This document shows, one piece after another, positions 55,647 through 64,000 of a DNA stretch of 64,000 bases; within the stretch, counting starts at the first letter, position 1; each line of letters opens with the position of its first letter. The notes beneath the pieces are model-generated. The model ran no database searches. It saw nothing but the letters and a program-made list of their open reading frames with translations, and was not told where the DNA came from. The position numbers and the translations under genes were made by a program. Source of the stretch: Rhizobium esperanzae (GTDB lineage Bacteria > Pseudomonadota > Alphaproteobacteria > Rhizobiales > Rhizobiaceae); the NCBI RefSeq assembly GCF_014197615.1, contig NZ_JACIFY010000010.1, positions 124,001 through 188,000 of the forward strand. Direction: 5' to 3'.

Positions 55647-56339
55647 TTAGCGGCGCACGAGCGAAAGCGGCTTGCCGCCTTCCTGCTTCGATTTGTCGAA
55701 ATTGCCGTCGGCGCGCATGTCGAAACCAAGCGACGAACCGTCATGGCCCATCAGCGTCAGCCCGAAACCCTCGACATGCCAGACCGCAAGCTTGAGCTTG
55801 GCGACGTTGGCAGGGCAGTCACCAGAAGGTGACAATGGCGCATTGCCGTCCGTCCCGACGCCGCTGTCAAGCACGATGCCGCAGAGCCTTTCGCCATCCG
55901 GCCGCTGCATTGTCCATGCCCCGGCAAGGCTCGCGAAGGTCGGCAGGTGATCGACGCCGTCGGGTGCTGCGATCAGCAGCAGCGGCCTCTCGTCTTCCGT
56001 CTTCATGGGAGAGCCCTCGTTTTCGACGAAACGGGCGAGCACCTTGCGCGTCGGATCGATCAGGATGAGGCCGCCATTGCCGTCGAAATTCCACGAAGCG
56101 GCCTCCGCCAGTGCCGGCAGCGGCTTGGCGCAGGCTTCCTGCCCCGAAAGCGAAAAGCCGCCGATCGCCATCTCGGTTTCGAGCGTCATCCGGCATCCCG
56201 CGCGCCCGTCTTCCGGCGCGATGAGATAGGTTCCGGCCTGCGCCTTGAGAATATCGGGATCGATCTCCTGCCCGTGGGCCATGCCTGAGAAAAGCAACGC
56301 GGCTGCCGGAGCCGCGAACCGAAGGATGAAACGGATCAT
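55647..56339 (-). CDS. Exported protein with two AprI/Inh-like protease-inhibitor domains
   Basis: The 230-residue product has a signal peptide (MIRFILRFAAPAAALLFSGMAHG). Two copies of a beta-barrel-like unit follow. One starts AGTYLIAPEDGRAGCRMTL near residue 35, and the other LAGAWTMQRPDGERLCGIVL near 140. Each holds a cysteine pair, as in the AprI/Inh family of metalloprotease inhibitors. The family name is tentative. Such proteins protect the periplasm against secreted proteases. No protease gene is nearby. Confidence 0.68.
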   Translation of the reverse strand: MIRFILRFAAPAAALLFSGMAHGQEIDPDILKAQAGTYLIAPEDGRAGCRMTLETEMAIGGFSLSGQEACAKPLPALAEAASWNFDGNGGLILIDPTRKVLARFVENEGSPMKTEDERPLLLIAAPDGVDHLPTFASLAGAWTMQRPDGERLCGIVLDSGVGTDGNAPLSPSGDCPANVAKLKLAVWHVEGFGLTLMGHDGSSLGFDMRADGNFDKSKQEGGKPLSLVRR

Positions 56340-56378
56340 GACAGTTCCCCTTTTGCCGCGGCCCGTCTGTGGACCGGC

Positions 56379-57269
56379 CTATGCCTTCAAATGGAGCCGC
56401 GCCGCATAAAGCGCGATCGCCGCCGCATTCGAGACGTTGAGTGATTTGATCGCCCCCGGCATGTCGAGACGGGCAAGGGCATTGACGGTTTCCCGCGTTT
56501 TCTGTCGCAGGCCCTTGCCCTCGGAGCCGAGCACCAGCGCCAGTTTCTCCCCCGAGAAGGTGCCTTCGAGCGGCGCCGGCCCTTCCGAATCGAGGCCGAT
56601 GGTGGAGAAACCGAGCTTGTGCAATTCACCGAGCGCATCGGCGAGATTGGTGACCTGTATATAGGGGATCAGTTCCAGCGCGCCGGAGGCGGATTTGGCC
56701 AGCACGCCGGATTCGGTCGGGCTGTGTCTCTGGGTGGTGATAACGGCGCCGGCATTGAAGGCAACGGCCGAGCGCATGATCGCGCCGACATTGTGCGGAT
56801 CGGTGACCTGGTCGAGGACAAGCAGGAGAGGGCTGTCCTTCAGCGCTTCGAGCCGGCGCACCGGCAGCGGCCGCGTTTCCAGCATGACGCCCTGATGGAT
56901 CGCCTCGGGGCCAAGCACCTTGTCGATATCCTGCGGCGAGACGATCTCGAAGGGAATGCCAAGGGTCTCGGCGTCGATTTCGAGCCGCGCCAGCGCGTTC
57001 TGCGTTACGAAGAGCTTGATCTTCTTGCGCTCGGGATTGTCGAGCGCTGCGCGCACCGTATGCAGGCCGTAGAGATGCACCTGGTCGGGCGCCAGCGCCG
57101 GCGGCTTCCAGTCATCGCCCCCACGCCTGCGCTTCTGCGGCGGAGGTGTCGGAATCTCGCCGCGTTCGCGCTTGGCGTCACGGTGCGCGCGCCGCAGCGT
57201 GGCGTAATGCGTATCCTTGGCGGATGGGTCTGTCGCGGCCTTGCCGCCGGATTTCTTATCTTTGCTCAT
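56379..57269 (-). CDS. rlmB: 23S rRNA 2'-O-methyltransferase of the RlmB/TrmH (SpoU) family
   Basis: The enzyme methylates G2251 of 23S rRNA in E. coli. The 296-residue product has a basic N-terminal extension of about 60 residues (KKSGGKAATDPS, KRRRGGDDWKPP), then a substrate-binding domain. A trefoil-knot SPOUT domain follows with VLDQVTDPHNVGAIMRSA near 150, LALVLGSEGKGLRQKTRE near 235 and the C-terminal SLNVSNAAAIALY. It is divergent from the tRNA-tuf cluster. Confidence 0.93.
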   Translation of the reverse strand: MSKDKKSGGKAATDPSAKDTHYATLRRAHRDAKRERGEIPTPPPQKRRRGGDDWKPPALAPDQVHLYGLHTVRAALDNPERKKIKLFVTQNALARLEIDAETLGIPFEIVSPQDIDKVLGPEAIHQGVMLETRPLPVRRLEALKDSPLLLVLDQVTDPHNVGAIMRSAVAFNAGAVITTQRHSPTESGVLAKSASGALELIPYIQVTNLADALGELHKLGFSTIGLDSEGPAPLEGTFSGEKLALVLGSEGKGLRQKTRETVNALARLDMPGAIKSLNVSNAAAIALYAARLHLKA

Positions 57270-57371
57270 GCGGCTTTATAGCCATGGCGCTCGCTGCCGC
57301 ATAGGCTTTCTTTCATGTGCCGGCTTTCGGCAGAGAATGAAATTTTTCGTGTTTTTTCCGTTGTCATCGTG

Positions 57372-57400
57372 TTGACAGACGGAAATGCTCCGGTCATATA
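57372..57400 (+). promoter_or_regulatory. Promoter of the tRNA-Tyr / tRNA-Gly / tuf cluster
   Basis: TTGACA (57372-57377) and CATATA (57395-57400) are separated by 17 bases, about 74 bases before the first tRNA. This is a strong vegetative promoter of the kind expected for stable RNA genes. Confidence 0.75.
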
Positions 57401-57473
57401 CGCGGCGCAGACGACGGGGCGGCAACGCTTCGAAGTCTAGCAAACTTGGTCTTCTAGATCCGGACGAAAAACT

Positions 57474-57558
57474 GGAGAGATGCCCGAGTGGTTAAAGGGG
57501 ACGGACTGTAAATCCGTTGGCTCAGCCTACGTTGGTTCAAATCCAACTCTCTCCACCA
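57474..57558 (+). tRNA. tRNA-Tyr (anticodon GUA)
   Basis: The 85-base gene has a long variable arm (TTGGCTCAGCCTACG region), acceptor GGAGAGA/TCTCTCC, anticodon GTA in the ACTGTAAAT loop and an encoded ACCA end. It is followed by tRNA-Gly after 24 bases. Confidence 0.97.
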
Positions 57559-57582
57559 TTCGTCATCGGATCGGACCACCCC

Positions 57583-57656
57583 GCGGGTATAGCTCAATGG
57601 TAGAGCAGCAGCCTTCCAAGCTGAATACGCGGGTTCGATTCCCGCTACCCGCTCCA
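57583..57656 (+). tRNA. tRNA-Gly (anticodon UCC)
   Basis: The 74-base gene has acceptor GCGGGTA/TACCCGC, anticodon TCC in the CTTCCAA loop, T-arm GGTTCGATTCC and an encoded TCCA end. It is part of the tRNA-Tyr, tRNA-Gly, tuf cluster. Confidence 0.97.
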
Positions 57657-57983
57657 GTTTTCCTCAGCTCCGTTCAAGTGTCCTTTGCTGCCGCGATCAT
57701 TCGGTGGGCAGATGTTTCCCACGTGGTTGGCGATAGCGGCTGGCGGCTGGCAGGCGAGGGTGCTCGACCCCGAGCAGTCCAGGCGATTTTCTTCAAGGAT
57801 TTCAGCGATTTTCAAGGGGGCTTCGGCGAATCGCCTTGCAGGCGGCGAATTATCCCCCATATGCGCTGTCACACCAAGAATGGCGTCTGCAATTAAGTCT
57901 TGCGCAATTTCGCCGAAAGCCTTAAACGGCGGCACTAAACCGGTTCGCCGGGGTCCACTATTTCGTTCACAGGAAGCATTCAA
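57657..57983 (+). other. Leader region between tRNA-Gly and tuf
   Basis: About 325 bases without a recognisable gene. The open frame across it begins inside the tRNAs and is spurious. The stretch is probably transcribed from the tRNA promoter and from a tuf promoter of its own that I cannot place. AGGAAG at 57971-57976 is the tuf ribosome-binding site. Confidence 0.45.
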
Positions 57984-59159
<1,176 letters not shown>

Positions 59160-59182
59160 TCCTGGATTACCTTCAATTCCTG

Positions 59183-59213
59183 AAAAACCCCGCTGGAAAC
59201 GGCGGGGTTTTTG
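59183..59213 (+). terminator. tuf terminator
   Basis: An AAAACCCCGC stem pairs with GCGGGGTTTT around the loop TGGAAACG, followed by TTTGCG. It lies 25 bases after the tuf stop. Confidence 0.9.
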
Positions 59214-59361
59214 CGTTTTGATGCCCGTCGGTTGGCTTAACAACTGTTGTAAAAATATCGTTAAATTTGCCCGTCACAGTATTTTGTTCATCTAGCATTC
59301 AGAAACCGGTTGTGATTGCTCCATTTTAGTCCAGAATCCTCCTTGCAAAGAGGAGAGCCGG

Positions 59362-59496
59362 ATGATTCCAAAGGCCACATTCGCTGCGACGATATTCGCA
59401 ATGTATGTTTTCACGATGTTTTTCATCGCTGCAATTCCGCAAGAGGTTGTTCAGGCAGCCGGAGTGCAGGTCAACGAGATAAGCGTCGTCAAGTGA
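59362..59496 (+). CDS. 44-residue membrane protein of unknown function
   Basis: The frame from the ATG at 59362 has a strong ribosome-binding site (AGAGGAGAG). It encodes 44 residues with one hydrophobic helix (about residues 6-24, FAATIFAMYVFTMFFIAAI) and a polar tail QEVVQAAGVQVNEISVVK. No family is recognised. A 15-bp inverted repeat starts inside its last codons and includes the stop. It lies alone between tuf and the epimerase gene. Confidence 0.6.
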   Translation: MIPKATFAATIFAMYVFTMFFIAAIPQEVVQAAGVQVNEISVVK

Positions 59497-59528
59497 CGAC
59501 GTTGGAGGTGAGGGTCGTCACTTGACGA
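59486..59528. repeat. 15-bp perfect inverted repeat across the microprotein stop codon
   Basis: TCGTCAAGTGACGAC (59486-59500) and GTCGTCACTTGACGA (59514-59528) are perfect inverted copies around a 13-base spacer. The left arm contains the TGA stop (59494-59496). There is no T-run, so it is either an mRNA 3'-end structure or a binding site. The left arm is itself nearly palindromic (GTCGTCA-AG-TGACGAC). Confidence 0.7.
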
Positions 59529-59697
59529 TCCTTGCAGAGCATCGCAGGCTTCTGCGGTGATTGGAAATGATCGGCCAGGGTGCTCCGGATAGGATGCTCC
59601 TGGTGACGCAGGGATGAACCCTTGCCGGACGCTCGCTTGCTCTTCGCGCCGAAGCGTCTAACTATGCCTCCGATTTCATCACGCGGAGGATATCTTC

Positions 59698-60591
59698 ATG
59701 AAGAAGCGAATTCTGTTCACGGGCGGCTCGGGCAAGGCAGGTCGCCATACCGTGCCGTGGCTCGTCAAATCAGGTTACGAGGTGCACAACCTCGATCTCG
59801 TGCCGCTGGACAGCCCGGGCGTCACCAATCTCATTGCCGACATCACCGATAGCGGTCAGGTCTTCAACGCGCTCTCGATGCACCGCGATTTTCCCGATCT
59901 CGATGCGGGCAGGGGCGTGCAGCCCTTCGATGCCGTCGTGCATTTCGCCGCCATCCCGCGTATCCTGATCAAGCCCGACAACGAGACCTTCCGCATCAAC
60001 ACGATGGGCACCTATAATGTCATCGAGGCGGCGGTGAAGCTCGGCATCAGGAAGATCATCGTCGCATCGAGCGAGACGACCTACGGCGTCTGCTTCGCCG
60101 AGGGTCATCGCGATTTCCACCAGTTCCCGCTGGAGGAGGATTATGACGTCAATCCGATGGATTCCTACGGGCTTTCCAAGGTGGTCAACGAAAAGACGGC
60201 TCGCGCCTTTGCCGAACGTTCGGGCTTCGACATCTATGCGCTGCGAATCGGCAACGTCATCGAGCCGCACGAATATGAGCGGTTCCCCACCTATTTTGCC
60301 AATCCCGAGATGCGCAAGCGCATCGCCTGGAGCTATATCGATGCCCGCGATCTCGGGCAGATCTGCCATCTCTGTATCGAAAAGGACGGTCTCGGCTATC
60401 AGGTCTTCAACGCCGCCAACGACACCGTCTCGGCCAATACGCCGTCGAAAGAGCTTGCAAAGCGATTCTTCCCGAACGTGCCCTTCACCCGCGAGATCGG
60501 CGAATATGAAGGCCTGCTCTCCAATCGCAAGATCCGCGAGGTGCTGGGATTTAAAGAAGAGCATGATTGGCGCAAATATGTGAAGGTCTGA
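59698..60591 (+). CDS. NAD-dependent epimerase/dehydratase family protein
   Basis: The 297-residue protein is an extended short-chain dehydrogenase with the nucleotide motif FTGGSGKAGRHTV near residues 7-19, the catalytic serine region VASSETTYG near 121 and YGLSK (YxxxK) near 156. It probably acts on a sugar nucleotide or sugar acid. The substrate cannot be told from the sequence. It stands between tuf and tRNA-Trp, where many relatives have no such gene, and has its own leader. Confidence 0.88.
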   Translation: MKKRILFTGGSGKAGRHTVPWLVKSGYEVHNLDLVPLDSPGVTNLIADITDSGQVFNALSMHRDFPDLDAGRGVQPFDAVVHFAAIPRILIKPDNETFRINTMGTYNVIEAAVKLGIRKIIVASSETTYGVCFAEGHRDFHQFPLEEDYDVNPMDSYGLSKVVNEKTARAFAERSGFDIYALRIGNVIEPHEYERFPTYFANPEMRKRIAWSYIDARDLGQICHLCIEKDGLGYQVFNAANDTVSANTPSKELAKRFFPNVPFTREIGEYEGLLSNRKIREVLGFKEEHDWRKYVKV

Positions 60592-60759
60592 ACCGAGCTT
60601 GGCGGCGCGATGAAAAGGCCGATTGCTCGCATATGCATAGAATGGCTTTGAAAATCGAAAATCGTGCTTGCCATTCCGCTGCCGTCGTCTTAAAGGGAGC
60701 GCCATGCTTTTCAGCAGCGATTTGCGGGCCTTGGCCCGGACGCTGAATGATCGGTATGA

Positions 60760-60835
<76 letters not shown>

Positions 60836-61029
60836 TTTTCCTCGATGCGGGACAGCGCGGACATGCTCGCGGCATTCCGGCCAGGGGATTATTGGTGGTA
60901 ACTAATTTCGTTAAACTTCGGTTTCCCTCTTGTGTATTCGGAAATCGGTGTTTATTTAGGGTTCAACAGACACGCGGTGCGTGGGGCTGATAGTTTCAGC
61001 TTTACGCGCCGTAATTGCGTGGGCAGTCG

Positions 61030-61230
61030 ATGGCATCCAAATCCAATCCGTTTGCGTTTCTGCAGCAGGTTCGCTCCGAGACGTCCAAAGTTACATGGCC
61101 GTCGCGCCGCGAGACGATGATCTCGACGGTTATGGTGCTTGTGATGGTGGTTTTCGCTGCGCTGTTTTTCTTTGCCGCTGACCAGCTGATCGGCTGGGTT
61201 CTGAGCTTCGTGCTGAATACCGGCAACTGA
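61030..61230 (+). CDS. secE: Preprotein translocase subunit SecE
   Basis: SecE is the small membrane clamp of the SecYEG channel. The 66 residues are the short one-helix form: an amphipathic stretch FLQQVRSETSKVTWPSRRET, which carries the conserved KVTWPSRRE motif, and one transmembrane helix (about 36-60). The ATG at 61030 is chosen because it gives the standard N-terminus. nusG follows. Confidence 0.95.
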   Translation: MASKSNPFAFLQQVRSETSKVTWPSRRETMISTVMVLVMVVFAALFFFAADQLIGWVLSFVLNTGN

Positions 61231-61247
61231 TACGGGTGGAGATGAAA

Positions 61248-61778
61248 ATGGCGGCACGTTGGTACATCGTCCACGCATATTCCAATTTTGAGAAGAAGGT
61301 CGCTGAAGACATCGAGAACAAGGCTCGCCAGAAGGGGCTTGAGCACCTGTTCGAGAAGATCCTTGTGCCGACCGAAAAGGTGGTGGAAGTGCGTCGCGGC
61401 CGCAAGGTCGATTCCGAGCGCAAGTTTTTCCCCGGCTACGTCATGGTTCGCGCCAATCTGACTGATGAAGCCTACCACCTGATCAAGAATACGCCGAAGG
61501 TCACCGGTTTCCTCGGCTCCGACAATAAGCCCGTTCCGATTCCGGATTATGAAGCCGAGCGTATTCTCGGCCAGGTCCAGGAAGGTGTCGAGCGGCCGAA
61601 GGCCTCCATCACCTTCGAGATCGGCGAGCAGGTTCGTGTTTCCGACGGCCCGTTCGCTTCGTTCAACGGCACGGTTCAGGATGTGGACGAAGAACGTTCG
61701 CGCCTGAAGGTTGAAGTGTCGATCTTCGGCCGCGCAACGCCGGTCGAGTTGGAATACGCTCAGGTCGAGAAGGTCTGA
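61248..61778 (+). CDS. nusG: Transcription termination/antitermination protein NusG
   Basis: NusG binds RNA polymerase and links it to Rho or the ribosome. The 176 residues have the NGN domain (WYIVHAYSNFEKKVAEDIE at the start, FFPGYVMVRANLTDEAY near 68) and a C-terminal KOW domain (GPFASFNGTVQDVDEERSRL near 130). The ATG at 61248 has GGAG six bases upstream. The ATG at 61242 is too near it. It lies 17 bases after secE. Confidence 0.97.
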   Translation: MAARWYIVHAYSNFEKKVAEDIENKARQKGLEHLFEKILVPTEKVVEVRRGRKVDSERKFFPGYVMVRANLTDEAYHLIKNTPKVTGFLGSDNKPVPIPDYEAERILGQVQEGVERPKASITFEIGEQVRVSDGPFASFNGTVQDVDEERSRLKVEVSIFGRATPVELEYAQVEKV

Positions 61779-61954
61779 TTGCTGGAAATTGGAAGCTGGC
61801 CTTGCGGCCTGTTTCCCGCGGACCTTGTCCGCACCCGCGTGGAAGGTGAGGGGTCTTAGCCGGACCCCAATGATCCGCACCACGCAACCGCAGCCGCCGG
61901 AGAGATCCGGCATCACGGGCCGGGCGACCGGCCGTTCATGAAAGGCAGAGAGAT

Positions 61955-62386
61955 ATGGCTAAGAAAGTTGCAGGCCAGCTCAAGCTTCAGGTCAAGGCAG
62001 GATCGGCAAACCCGTCCCCGCCGATTGGTCCGGCGCTTGGTCAGCGTGGCATTAACATCATGGAATTCTGCAAGGCGTTCAATGCCGCCACGCAGGAAAT
62101 GGAAAAGGGCATGCCGATCCCGGTCGTCATCACCTATTACCAGGACAAGTCCTTCACCTTCGCGATGAAGCAGCCTCCGGTCAGCTACTGGCTGAAGAAG
62201 GAAGCGAAGATCACGTCCGGTTCCAAGACGCCCGGCAAGGGCGCCAAGGCCGGTTCCCTCACCAAGGCTCAGATCAAGACGATCGCAGAAGCCAAGATGA
62301 AGGATCTGAACGCAGCGGATATCGAAGGTGCAATGGCGATGATCGAGGGCTCTGCCCGCGCCATGGGCCTGGAAGTGGTGGGTTAA
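61955..62386 (+). CDS. rplK: 50S ribosomal protein L11
   Basis: L11 forms the GTPase-associated centre of the large subunit with 23S rRNA. The 143 residues show the N-terminal proline-rich motif [20 protein letters not shown] and the C-terminal rRNA-binding domain ([19 protein letters not shown]). The gap of 176 bases after nusG contains GC-rich inverted repeats. rplA starts 4 bases downstream. Confidence 0.98.
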   Translation: MAKKVAGQLKLQVKAGSANPSPPIGPALGQRGINIMEFCKAFNAATQEMEKGMPIPVVITYYQDKSFTFAMKQPPVSYWLKKEAKITSGSKTPGKGAKAGSLTKAQIKTIAEAKMKDLNAADIEGAMAMIEGSARAMGLEVVG

Positions 62387-62390
62387 GATC

Positions 62391-63092
62391 ATGGCTGGTA
62401 AGCGCACGCAGAAGATCAACGAAGGTGTTGATCCCACCAAGCTTTATGCTCTCTCCCTGGCCATCGGCATGGTCAAGGAACGGGCTGTCGCCAAGTTCGA
62501 CGAAACCATCGAAGTCTCGATGAACCTCGGCGTCGACCCGCGCCATGCGGACCAGATGGTTCGCGGCGTCGTCAACCTGCCGAACGGCACCGGCCGTACG
62601 GTTCGTGTTGCCGTCTTCGCTCGTGGCGCCAAGGCCGATGAAGCCAAGGCTGCCGGTGCCGATATCGTCGGCGCTGAAGACCTCGTCGAAATCGTCCAGG
62701 GCGGCAAGATCGAATTCGATCGCTGCATCGCCACCCCCGATATGATGCCGCTCGTCGGTCGTCTCGGTAAGGTTCTCGGCCCCCGCGGCATGATGCCGAA
62801 CCCGAAGGTCGGCACCGTCACCATGGATGTCGCCGGAGCCGTCAAGGCTTCCAAGGGCGGCGCTGTCGAGTTCCGCGTCGAGAAGGCTGGCATCGTCCAT
62901 GCCGGCATCGGCAAGGCCTCGTTCGACGCCAAGGCTCTGGAAGAAAACATCCGTGCTTTCGCCGACGCCGTCATCAAGGCGAAGCCGGCTGGCGCCAAGG
63001 GCAACTACGTCAAGCGCGTGGCGATTTCGTCGACCATGGGCCCGGGCGTCAAGATCGAAGTCGGCTCGGTCACCGCAGCTCCGACTGCATAA
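62391..63092 (+). CDS. rplA: 50S ribosomal protein L1
   Basis: L1 binds the mobile stalk of 23S rRNA near the E site and can repress its own operon. The 233 residues are full length, with the conserved [16 protein letters not shown] near 45 and [15 protein letters not shown] near 130. It forms the rplKA operon with L11. A 329-base structured leader separates it from rplJ. Confidence 0.98.
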   Translation: MAGKRTQKINEGVDPTKLYALSLAIGMVKERAVAKFDETIEVSMNLGVDPRHADQMVRGVVNLPNGTGRTVRVAVFARGAKADEAKAAGADIVGAEDLVEIVQGGKIEFDRCIATPDMMPLVGRLGKVLGPRGMMPNPKVGTVTMDVAGAVKASKGGAVEFRVEKAGIVHAGIGKASFDAKALEENIRAFADAVIKAKPAGAKGNYVKRVAISSTMGPGVKIEVGSVTAAPTA

Positions 63093-63421
63093 GTTGATTG
63101 CCGGACCTCGGTCCGGTCACTGAAATTCCGGCCTCGCAAGGGGCCGGAATATTCCGGAGAAATCCGGAATCCTGTCCGAGATTGCAGGTGGTTTTCCCTT
63201 AATCACTTCGCCTGCATGAGACGGGTAAGACCCGAATTGCATGAAGTTCGCTTCTCGTAACTCGGTTCGAGCCTTGGATGCCTTGTGCCTCTTTAGCCTT
63301 GATTGGCGCGGGAGCGCGGGGGGACAGGATCCTCAAGCGTCGCTTGGGATCTCGCATGATCCCAGGAGGCAAAAGGCAACCCGGCGGGCCCGTTTTCGGT
63401 CCCGTCAACTGGAGATAGGCA
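63093..63421 (+). promoter_or_regulatory. rplA-rplJ intergenic leader (probable L10 autoregulatory region)
   Basis: The 329 bases hold several stable hairpins. ATTCCGGCC (63125-63133) pairs with GGCCGGAAT (63142-63150), and directly after it ATTCCGGA (63151-63158) pairs with TCCGGAAT (63163-63170). In other bacteria the equivalent leader binds the L10-L7/L12 complex to repress translation. That role is expected here from position, but the L10-binding fold was not matched base by base. The stretch from about 63200 to 63421 has no recognisable gene. Confidence 0.55.
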
Positions 63422-63940
63422 GTGGAAAGAGCGGAAAAACGCGAATTCGTCACGGAACTGAACGAAGTCTTCAAGGCTTCGGGCTCAGTCGTCGTGGCCC
63501 ACTATGCTGGTGCTACAGTCGCGCAGATGAACGATTTTCGTTCGAAGATGCGTGCAGCTGGCGGTACCGTCAAAGTCGCGAAGAACCGCCTGGCCAAAAT
63601 TGCCCTTCAGGGTACGGAAGCGGAAGGGATCACCAATCTCTTCAAGGGTCAGACGCTGATTGCATACAGCACCGATCCGATCACCGCTCCGAAGGTCGTC
63701 ATGGATTTCGCCAAGACCAATGACAAGATCATTGTTCTGGGCGGCGCCATGGGAACAACCACGCTCAACGCCGATGCAGTCAAGTCGCTTGCGACCCTGC
63801 CTTCGCTCGATGAGCTGCGTGCGAAGCTGCTGGGCATGATCCAGACACCGGCTACCCGCATCGCTGGGGTTGTTGCAGCACCGGCAAGCCAGCTTGCCCG
63901 CGTGTTTGCGGCCTACGCCAAGAAGGACGAAGCCGCTTAA
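63422..63940 (+). CDS. rplJ: 50S ribosomal protein L10
   Basis: L10 anchors the L7/L12 stalk. The 172 residues begin at a GTG (63422) preceded by GGAG, with the normal N-terminus [13 protein letters not shown], the conserved [20 protein letters not shown] near 40-59 and the C-terminal L12-binding helix. The stop is at 63938-63940. The last two bases of the window (AT at 63999), with AAAGGAA upstream, are probably the start of rplL. Confidence 0.97.
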   Translation: MERAEKREFVTELNEVFKASGSVVVAHYAGATVAQMNDFRSKMRAAGGTVKVAKNRLAKIALQGTEAEGITNLFKGQTLIAYSTDPITAPKVVMDFAKTNDKIIVLGGAMGTTTLNADAVKSLATLPSLDELRAKLLGMIQTPATRIAGVVAAPASQLARVFAAYAKKDEAA

Positions 63941-64000
63941 GGCGGTTTTTCGCTGTTTATAATCAACCGGTTCGAACCGAACAAAAGGAACTAGTAAAAT

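Noticed and set aside
57480..57896. 138-residue frame starting MPEWLKGTDCKSVGS
   Set aside because: It is a translation of the tRNA-Tyr and tRNA-Gly genes, a well-known artefact. Similar artefacts from tRNA genes lie at 60775-60990 (tRNA-Trp) and on the minus strand at 53654-53860 (tRNA-Thr).

Overview
The window is a stretch of chromosome from an alphaproteobacterium of the order Rhizobiales, most likely Rhizobium (R. etli / R. leguminosarum type). The reasons are the high GC content, a 693-residue mitochondrial-type NuoG, a DivK-PleD pair, SOS boxes of the alphaproteobacterial form GAAC-N7-GAAC, rhizobial intergenic palindromic repeats, and the tRNA-tuf-secE-nusG-rplKAJ order. It is almost entirely core genome. 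I see no insertion sequence, prophage, CRISPR array or origin.

Layout. (1) 1-13231, + strand: the end of the complex I operon (nuoG-H-I-J-K-L-M-N), running almost without gaps into birA, rnj (RNase J), mce and a DUF1467 gene. (2) 13232-13822: a 590-base gap with a 14-bp operator-like palindrome, a candidate small RNA with two identical hairpin loops, two terminators and the proS promoter. (3) 13823-17163: proS, lolC/E and lolD. (4) 17245-24966: a DNA-damage district. A divergent pair, a DUF5680-like gene and an unannotated 28-residue membrane microprotein, each has a perfect LexA box. They are followed by dnaE, an L,D-transpeptidase and dinB, which has a third perfect LexA box. (5) 24941-27823: a GNAT acetyltransferase, a HAD-like protein, DUF3572, divK and pleD. 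(6) 27824-28571: a gap with a second structured RNA candidate. (7) 28572-40181, all - strand: rpmG, an MFS transporter, DUF983, rnr, topA, dprA, plsY, a degenerate pyrC and pyrB. (8) 40361-53460: aidB, rne, amiC, mrcA, prfB (with its programmed +1 frameshift), a hydrolase, a secreted protein and nadK. (9) 53616-57269: tRNA-Thr and small secreted or membrane proteins, then rlmB. (10) 57474-64000: tRNA-Tyr, tRNA-Gly, tuf, a 44-residue membrane protein, an NAD-dependent epimerase, tRNA-Trp, secE, nusG, rplK, rplA and rplJ. rplL probably begins at the last two bases.

How the parts work together. The nuo genes build the proton-pumping NADH dehydrogenase. RNase J, RNase R and RNase E, all in this window, form much of the RNA decay machinery. 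PyrB with the catalytically dead PyrC-like protein probably forms one aspartate transcarbamoylase complex. DivK and PleD belong to the cell-cycle phosphorelay and c-di-GMP signalling. LolC/E-LolD, the L,D-transpeptidase, AmiC and PBP1a serve the cell envelope. The most interesting system is the divergent SOS module at 17245-18061. Its 28-residue, single-helix peptide resembles the SOS-induced division inhibitors of Caulobacter in size, topology and control, and it is too short to appear in ordinary gene calls.
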